DNA from: Hymenobacter sp. YC55
Lineage (GTDB): Bacteria; Bacteroidota; Bacteroidia; Cytophagales; Hymenobacteraceae
Direction of reading: 5' to 3'
DNA length: 64,000 nucleotides
NCBI RefSeq assembly: GCF_029433095.1
Contig: NZ_JARNTX010000002.1
Location: 496,001 to 560,000, forward strand
Part shown: in pieces, positions 60,026 through 64,000 of the stretch
Layout: each line of letters starts with the position of its first letter
Position numbering within the stretch: position 1 is the stretch's first letter
The notes under the pieces: generated by a model
What the model saw: the letters and a program-made list of their open reading frames with translations, nothing else
Told to the model about the DNA's origin: nothing
Database searches by the model: none
Made by a program: the position numbers and the translations under genes

Positions 60026-60410
60026 CCGTTTAAGAAGCGGATTGAATTTATTGGAGTTGGTTATCATTTTGTTAATGCGCCGCTGACAATTCAGTTAATG
60101 GTGCTTAATAGTGGAGTTGCACCTTGGTTATTTCTGGTCATGCGCTATACTATACTATAATAGCACGTATGATTTTAAATTGTACAAATCTAATGAGCTG
60201 TTTTGGGCTTTCAAAATGTGGGTTAGGCTTTGCAAGAATCTTTCTTAAACCATGAGAAGATTCTGTGGCTAGGTGAATGAATAATGAATGCGTATGAAAG
60301 TATTGATATTCAAGTGAATGTACATGATTTTGGGTTTTTGAATTACTTGCGTTTCTAGGCCCTCACAGGGGGTAAAGTACTGTTAGAGCATTAAATAATT
60401 AATCAGATTG
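60026..60410. other. AT-rich gap, nothing recognised
   Basis: This stretch of 385 bases is markedly AT-rich. Both strands were read without finding a gene-like ORF. AGAATCT/AGATTCT near 60235-60265 forms a weak 7-base inverted repeat. It separates two transcription units. Confidence 0.5.
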
Positions 60411-60442
60411 TTTGGTGGCAGTAAAATGGTTTGGTACTTTTG
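60411..60442 (+). promoter_or_regulatory. Consensus Bacteroidetes promoter
   Basis: TTTG at 60411-60414, a 20-base spacer and TACTTTTG at 60435-60442: both elements and the spacing are exact. It is the best promoter in the window. Transcription would begin near 60449. Confidence 0.8.
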
Positions 60443-60448
60443 CGACGT

Positions 60449-60598
60449 GCTTCACCTAAATCAAACTTGCTTGATGAAGCGCGGGACCGAGCGAAAAGCT
60501 ATCCTGCGAGACAACCGAAAGGTTGTTTCCGCCATTGACTCTTTCGCTTTTCTAGTTTTAAGCCCGTTTGCCGCTCCGGTTTCCGAAGCGGTTTTTTT
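60449..60598 (+). ncRNA. Candidate structured small RNA or leader, about 150 nt
   Basis: The region lies between a consensus promoter and an intrinsic terminator and has no convincing ORF. Visible pairings in order: GCTTCA with TGAAGC enclosing ATCAA/TTGAT; GCGGGA with TCCTGC (one G-U); GAGACAACC with GGTTGTTTC around a GAAA tetraloop (one G-U); a possible long-range GAAAAGC with GCTTTTC; and the terminator stem. It does not carry the SRP, tmRNA or RNase P signatures I know. It is either a free small RNA or a leader that regulates read-through into the small gene at 60681, which has no promoter of its own that I can see. Confidence 0.6.
60571..60598 (+). terminator. Intrinsic terminator of the small RNA
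   Basis: CCGCTCCGG (60571-60579) pairs with CCGAAGCGG (60583-60591), one mismatch, followed directly by seven T. A textbook terminator. Confidence 0.8.
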
Positions 60599-60680
60599 GT
60601 GCCCAATCCATTTTGGATGCTCGGCAAAAAGCACCCACACCCGCTCTTTTTAGCTCTTACTTCACAGTCAGTTAAGCTTA

Positions 60681-60899
60681 ATGGATACCAACACCCTTGC
60701 TTCCAAAGTAGCTGCCGCCACCCGCGCTGGCAACCGCAACTTGAGCGCCTATCCTAAGTGGATGGCGGTGGTCAACGTATGGAATGCCATGTTGCGCGGT
60801 GCCCGTAAGTACGGTGAGCAGGAAGGCTTTGTAACCATCCACAGCATGTCGCACACCGTAGGCGTAACGTGTGCTTGTCGCACGTGTGCAGTAGTCTAG
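60681..60899 (+). CDS. Hypothetical 72-residue protein
   Basis: ATG at 60681, stop at 60897-60899. It starts MDTNTLASKVAAATRAGNRN, then a helix with PKWMAVVNVWNAMLRGARKY, and ends in a strand and cysteine-rich tail (VGVTCACRTCAVV) with three cysteines. Composition and GC are gene-like. No family is recognised; a metal- or redox-active tail is possible. It follows the candidate RNA's terminator by 82 bases and is followed by another terminator near 61037, so expression may require read-through. Confidence 0.55.
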   Translation: MDTNTLASKVAAATRAGNRNLSAYPKWMAVVNVWNAMLRGARKYGEQEGFVTIHSMSHTVGVTCACRTCAVV

Positions 60900-61036
60900 T
60901 GCTAACTTAGGTGCCGCTACTGAGCGGTAGTAAGGCAGGGTGTTTCGCTGAAAATGGCTCGATGCAAGTTGCGCCGTTAAACCACTCTAGGTTGGGTTGG
61001 GCCCTGGTAGATTTTCACTACAACAATATTTGAAAT

Positions 61037-61065
61037 AAAGTCCTTCGTGTCCCGACGGACTTTTT
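61037..61065 (+). terminator. Terminator hairpin immediately ahead of the pyrD-like gene
   Basis: AAAGTCC (61037-61043) pairs with GGACTTT (61057-61063), extended inward by TTCG/CGAC-type pairing with one mismatch, followed by TTTTTAATTT. Only about 12 bases separate its T-run from the ATG at 61078. It either ends the gene at 60681 or attenuates the pyr genes. Confidence 0.65.
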
Positions 61066-61077
61066 AATTTCTACGCT

Positions 61078-61938
61078 ATGCAACTCGGTTCCCTCACTTT
61101 GCAAAATCCCGTTTGTTTGGCCGCTGCCAGCTGGCAGTTACCCGACGGACTCGGGTATGAGCGGTTGGGCGGCATCTTCACTCGAACCGTCACCATGGAG
61201 CCCAAGCCTGGGCTGTATGAGGAAGGTGTCTGGCAAGTAGCCGAGCAGACCCTGCTCAACGCAACCAACATGCGCACCGAAAGCGCAGAAATTCTGGCCA
61301 ACGAACACCTACCCCATTTGCGCCGCTTTGGCGTGCCCGTGTTTGTAAGCATTACGGCACCGGGCATCCCTGGCTTCCGCAAGATTGCCCGGTATCTAGC
61401 CCGCGAAGTAGGCGACCAGATAGCCGGGGTGGAGGTGTACATAGCCTCGCCCGACACCGCCAACGGACAAGACCTCACGTCCAAGTTTGTGCGCGAAGCC
61501 ACCCAAGCAGTGCGCAACGAGCTAGGGCCCGCTGCCGCCGTGGTAGTGAAGCTACCCCCATGGCCCGAGCATATCCGCAGCCTCGCGCTAGGTGCCCAGG
61601 AGGGCGGCGCTACTGCGCTAGCCGCTACCAACCTGCTCAGGGCCCTACACCTACCTGATGATGCCACGGCCGAGCCTCTAGTAGGGGGCTTGTCGGGCGA
61701 GGCATTGCGGGCCGTAGCCTTGCGGTGCGTGTGGGAACTGGCCCATGATGAGCGGATTACGCTACCCATCTTCGGAACGGGCGGGGTATTTACGGCGGCC
61801 CACGTCACGGATTATTTGCGGTGCGGCGCTTCGGCCGTGCAGATTGCCAGCGGCGAATGGCTGGAGCCTGGCCTATCAGCCCGGTTGGCGCACGAGTGTG
61901 CCCACGTAGTGCCTAACCCGAATATGGTAAACCGCTAA
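61078..61938 (+). CDS. pyrD: Dihydroorotate dehydrogenase-like protein with altered active site
   Basis: 286 residues, FMN TIM-barrel of the DHODH family. Start motif LTLQNPVCLAAASW, FTRTVTMEPKPG, then VEVYIASPDTANGQ, VVKLPPWPEHIRSLALGAQE, GGLSGEALRAVALRCVW and PIFGTGGVFTAAHVTDYLRC, GASAVQIAS at the phosphate end. In canonical enzymes the third block is N-I/V-S-C/S-P-N; here the two Asn that hold orotate appear as Tyr121 and Asp126, with Ser124 in the place of the catalytic base. Lys in the K-T-V-T motif is Arg36. It heads a pyrF-pyrE group, so a pyrimidine role is expected, but the changed residues suggest a divergent or different activity. Gene symbol is tentative. Confidence 0.75.
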   Translation: MQLGSLTLQNPVCLAAASWQLPDGLGYERLGGIFTRTVTMEPKPGLYEEGVWQVAEQTLLNATNMRTESAEILANEHLPHLRRFGVPVFVSITAPGIPGFRKIARYLAREVGDQIAGVEVYIASPDTANGQDLTSKFVREATQAVRNELGPAAAVVVKLPPWPEHIRSLALGAQEGGATALAATNLLRALHLPDDATAEPLVGGLSGEALRAVALRCVWELAHDERITLPIFGTGGVFTAAHVTDYLRCGASAVQIASGEWLEPGLSARLAHECAHVVPNPNMVNR

Positions 61939-61976
61939 GCTTCAATCAGAGCAGTCACCTTCTCAGTTACCACCCA

Positions 61977-62738
61977 ATGAACAAACTCACTGCCCGCGTT
62001 CAGCAAGTTAACTCCCTGCTTTGTGTGGGGCTCGACCCCGTCGGCGACGACGCGCAAGTGGAAAACCGCCTGGCCGAAGTCATTGAGCAGACAGCGGAAT
62101 ACGCAGCGGCCTTCAAGCCCAACCTGGCTTTCTTTCTGAGCCGGCCGGGTGGAGTGGAACTGTTGCAGCGCACAGTGCAGCGGATTCCGACGGAGGCACT
62201 GGTGATTCTGGACGGTAAGTTCGGCGACATTGCTAACACCGCCGACCACTACGCCCGCTTCGCCTACGACGTAGTCGGGGCCGATTCGGTGACGGTCAAC
62301 CCCTATATGGGTGATGATTCCATTGTTCCCTTCGCCCGCGAAAGCAAGATGGTATTCGTGCTGGCCAAAACGTCCAACAAGCCTGCGCACTCCCTGCAAG
62401 ATATAACCCTCACCCAGGGCGGCACCCTCGCCGACTACACCACCGGTGTGGCGCAGGAACTCAACGAGCAGCACCACAACATCGGGCTGGTAGTAGGCGC
62501 TACCAATGCCGAAGCCGTAGCCCGCATCCGGAGCATCAGTGCCCAGCAGTGGTTCTTGGTACCCGGCATCGGTGCCCAGGGCGGCGACTTGGCAGCCACC
62601 TTGAATGCTGGTTTGCGCGCCGACGGGCAGGGTCTGCTGATTAACGCCTCGCGAGCTATCTGGCAAGCCTCAGATGCCGCAGCCGCGGCTAAAGAACTGG
62701 CCGCTCAAATTAACCAGCTGCGGCCGGTAGGCGTCTAG
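61977..62738 (+). CDS. pyrF: Orotidine-5'-phosphate decarboxylase (type 2)
   Basis: 253 residues. The enzyme decarboxylates OMP to UMP, the last step of de novo pyrimidine synthesis. LLCVGLDPVGDDAQVENRL binds the substrate, AAFKPNLAFFLSRPGGVELL holds the first Lys, and ILDGKFGDIANTADHYA contains the catalytic D-x-K-x-x-D array of the family. VNPYMGDDSIVPFA, LAKTSNKPAHSLQD and FLVPGIGAQGGDLAATL complete the type 2 (PyrF, mycobacterial-like) pattern. It starts 38 bases after the pyrD-like stop, so the two are cotranscribed. Confidence 0.94.
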   Translation: MNKLTARVQQVNSLLCVGLDPVGDDAQVENRLAEVIEQTAEYAAAFKPNLAFFLSRPGGVELLQRTVQRIPTEALVILDGKFGDIANTADHYARFAYDVVGADSVTVNPYMGDDSIVPFARESKMVFVLAKTSNKPAHSLQDITLTQGGTLADYTTGVAQELNEQHHNIGLVVGATNAEAVARIRSISAQQWFLVPGIGAQGGDLAATLNAGLRADGQGLLINASRAIWQASDAAAAAKELAAQINQLRPVGV

Positions 62739-62801
62739 CTTCAGTTGGAATGCTGAGTGCCAGCCGTTGTAACTTCTTGAATTTATATACCTGAACACCT
62801 C

Positions 62802-63407
62802 TTGACTACCACCCTTACCCCCGAAACCCTAGAGCAGCAACTAGTGCAGGAAGATGCCCTGTTGCGCGGCCACTTCCGGCTTTCCTCCGGCTTGCATTCC
62901 GATACCTACGTGCAGTGCGCCCGTTTCCTGCGCCGCCCCGATTTGGCCGGACCGGCCGCGGCTGAGCTAGCAGAACAGTTGCGGGCCGCTGGCTTGCAGC
63001 CCGATGTGGTGGTAGGTCCGGCCATGGGCGGCGTGGTGATTGGCTACGAGTTGGCTCGCCAACTCGGCGTGCCGGGCATCTTCACGGAGCGCGACGATTC
63101 CGGGCAGATGACCTTGCGCCGGGGCTTCACGGTGGAGCCGGGGCAGAAAATAGTTATTGCCGAAGACGTGGTAACTACCGGCAAGAGCACCAACGAAGTA
63201 GCGCGCGTGCTGGAAGGCTTGGGCGCGAAAGTTTTGGCCGTGGTAAGTTTAATTGACCGGACGGGTGGGAAAGCTGAGCTAACTTTTCCGAACTTTGCAC
63301 TGCTGCCGGTAACGGCGGCCACCTACGCACCCGATGATTGCCCGCTGTGTCGGGCAGGTATTCCGGTGGTGAAGCCCGGCAGTCGGCCGGAAAAAGCGTT
63401 TTCTTAA
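62802..63407 (+). CDS. pyrE: Orotate phosphoribosyltransferase
   Basis: 201 residues from a TTG at 62802, the only start in frame near the first conserved residues. It joins orotate to PRPP to give OMP. The domain has GHFRLSSGLHSDTYVQCARF, VVVGPAMGGVVIGYELARQL, GIFTERDDSGQMTLRRGF and the PRPP-binding loop IVIAEDVVTTGKSTNEVARV. All parts are present. It lies 63 bases after pyrF in the same direction. The chain ends in KPGSRPEKAFS with CPLCRAG just before, two cysteines near the C-terminus as in the longer OPRTases of this group. Confidence 0.94.
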   Translation: MTTTLTPETLEQQLVQEDALLRGHFRLSSGLHSDTYVQCARFLRRPDLAGPAAAELAEQLRAAGLQPDVVVGPAMGGVVIGYELARQLGVPGIFTERDDSGQMTLRRGFTVEPGQKIVIAEDVVTTGKSTNEVARVLEGLGAKVLAVVSLIDRTGGKAELTFPNFALLPVTAATYAPDDCPLCRAGIPVVKPGSRPEKAFS

Positions 63408-63530
63408 ACCTACTTCGGCGCAACCGGCGCAGGAGCAAGGCATTTTCGGCGTACTCTGCGCGGGTATGCTTCCTCACGGCTGCCAGTTGCGGCGCGTGGG
63501 AAACCCGAAAAATAGATAACCCATTTCCTT

Positions 63531-64000
63531 TTGGACTCTACCCAAAGAACTATTCAGCTTCTGCTCAAGCCCGGCCAACATGATGGCGAGGGCCAACGTG
63601 TGGCAGAAGTTGCCCAACGTCACCTTGGCCTCACGACTGGCCGGGTGCAAAGCACCGCCCTCTACACGGTGCGCTACCCCGTAACCGACGAGCAGTTGCG
63701 CGACTTCGCGACCCACTGCCTGCAAGACCCGGTGCTGCACGATGTGGCGCTCGACGAGTTCCGCCATGAGCCCACGTACAAGAGCTACATCCTGGTAGCC
63801 AAGCTGCCCGGCGTGACCGACGACGAAGGCATATCGGCGCAGAATGCCCTCGGCGACTTCCTGAACCAGCCCCTCGACACGCACACGCAGCACATCTTCA
63901 GCAAACGGCTGTACTTTCTGGAGCACGAGTTGCCCGCCGCCGACCTGCGCCGCTTAGCCGAAGAACTGCTCGGCAACAAGCTCATCAACCGCTTCGAATC
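63531..64000 (+). CDS. purL: Phosphoribosylformylglycinamidine synthase, N-terminal part (cut by window edge)
   Basis: About 156 residues from a TTG at 63531; an in-frame TAG lies six codons upstream, so no earlier start is possible. The visible part holds two PurS-like modules: TIQLLLKPGQHDGEGQRVAE with TGRVQSTALYTVRYPVTDEQ, then SYILVAKLPGVTDDEGISAQ with HIFSKRLYFLEHELPAADLR and LLGNKLINRF. This double PurS arrangement followed by PurL domains is known in some fused FGAM synthases, which convert FGAR, ATP and glutamine to FGAM in purine synthesis. The catalytic domains lie outside the window, so the call rests on the N-terminal modules alone. It follows pyrE by 123 bases. Confidence 0.7.
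   Translation, partial: MDSTQRTIQLLLKPGQHDGEGQRVAEVAQRHLGLTTGRVQSTALYTVRYPVTDEQLRDFATHCLQDPVLHDVALDEFRHEPTYKSYILVAKLPGVTDDEGISAQNALGDFLNQPLDTHTQHIFSKRLYFLEHELPAADLRRLAEELLGNKLINRFE

Noticed and set aside
60408..60653. 81-codon ORF across the small-RNA locus
   Set aside because: Its start overlaps the promoter, it runs through the terminator, and its composition (many Phe, Ser, Cys, no domain) is not protein-like.
61935..62666. Minus-strand open frame opposite pyrF
   Set aside because: Antisense to intact pyrF; no independent evidence.
1..64000. CRISPR arrays, prophage, insertion sequences, integrons
   Set aside because: No regularly spaced identical repeats, transposase, integrase or phage structural gene was found on either strand.

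Overview
The window looks like chromosomal DNA from a GC-rich member of the Bacteroidota, most likely the Hymenobacteraceae (Hymenobacter-like). Several things point there. Two proteins end in the type IX secretion (T9SS) type A sorting domain. There are phylum-typical families: GIN/DUF2807, DUF4468, the OlsF-type acyltransferase and LytS/LytTR pairs. Promoters match the Bacteroidetes form (TTG/TTTG, then TAnnTTTG about 20 bases on). Shine-Dalgarno sequences are essentially absent, and several genes appear to start at TTG or GTG. The taxon is inferred from gene content and style; no rRNA gene is present. I saw no transposase, integrase, prophage or CRISPR array.

Layout. 1-5.5 kb: end of an inorganic pyrophosphatase gene, an orphan restriction-type HNH nuclease with a probable phosphorothioate-sensing domain, an SMP-30 lactonase-like protein, a bestrophin channel, a small secreted regulatory-domain protein and an atypical LuxR regulator. 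5.8-19 kb: carbohydrate and envelope metabolism (secreted GH13 amylase, GH37 trehalase, PL1 pectate lyase) mixed with a PAS histidine kinase, a mannose-6-phosphate-isomerase-like cupin, a CDF metal exporter, a type II NADH dehydrogenase and a lone eutC. 19-31 kb: an RluE-type pseudouridine synthase, a serine hydrolase next to a LytTR two-component pair, a divergent erythromycin-esterase homologue, a GIN-domain lipoprotein, an MFS transporter, a yellow/MRJP lipoprotein and a subclass B1 metallo-beta-lactamase. 31-41 kb: aldehyde dehydrogenase plus long-chain alcohol oxidase, an SDR gene broken by a stop codon, a thioesterase, a DJ-1/PfpI protein and a beta-barrel protein. 41.5-48 kb: tRNA-Val, a histone-deacetylase-like hydrolase, a three-gene type III polyketide cluster (FAD enzyme, chalcone-synthase-like PKS, methyltransferase) and an FMO-like oxidoreductase. 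48-56 kb: a sigma-54 response regulator and a five-PAS hybrid kinase, divergent from a large secreted T9SS protein. 56-60 kb: a secreted nuclease and a bifunctional OlsF-like lipid acyltransferase. 60.4-64 kb: a candidate structured small RNA, then a pyrD-like/pyrF/pyrE group and the start of purL.

The clearest functional units are the pyrimidine group with a terminator hairpin just ahead of its first gene, the srsABC-like phenolic-lipid cluster, the alcohol oxidase/aldehyde dehydrogenase pair, and the sigma-54 two-component system facing its probable T9SS target gene. The best candidates for something undescribed are the promoter-hairpins-terminator RNA at 60.41-60.60 kb and the sigma-54/T9SS surface-protein module at 48-55.7 kb.
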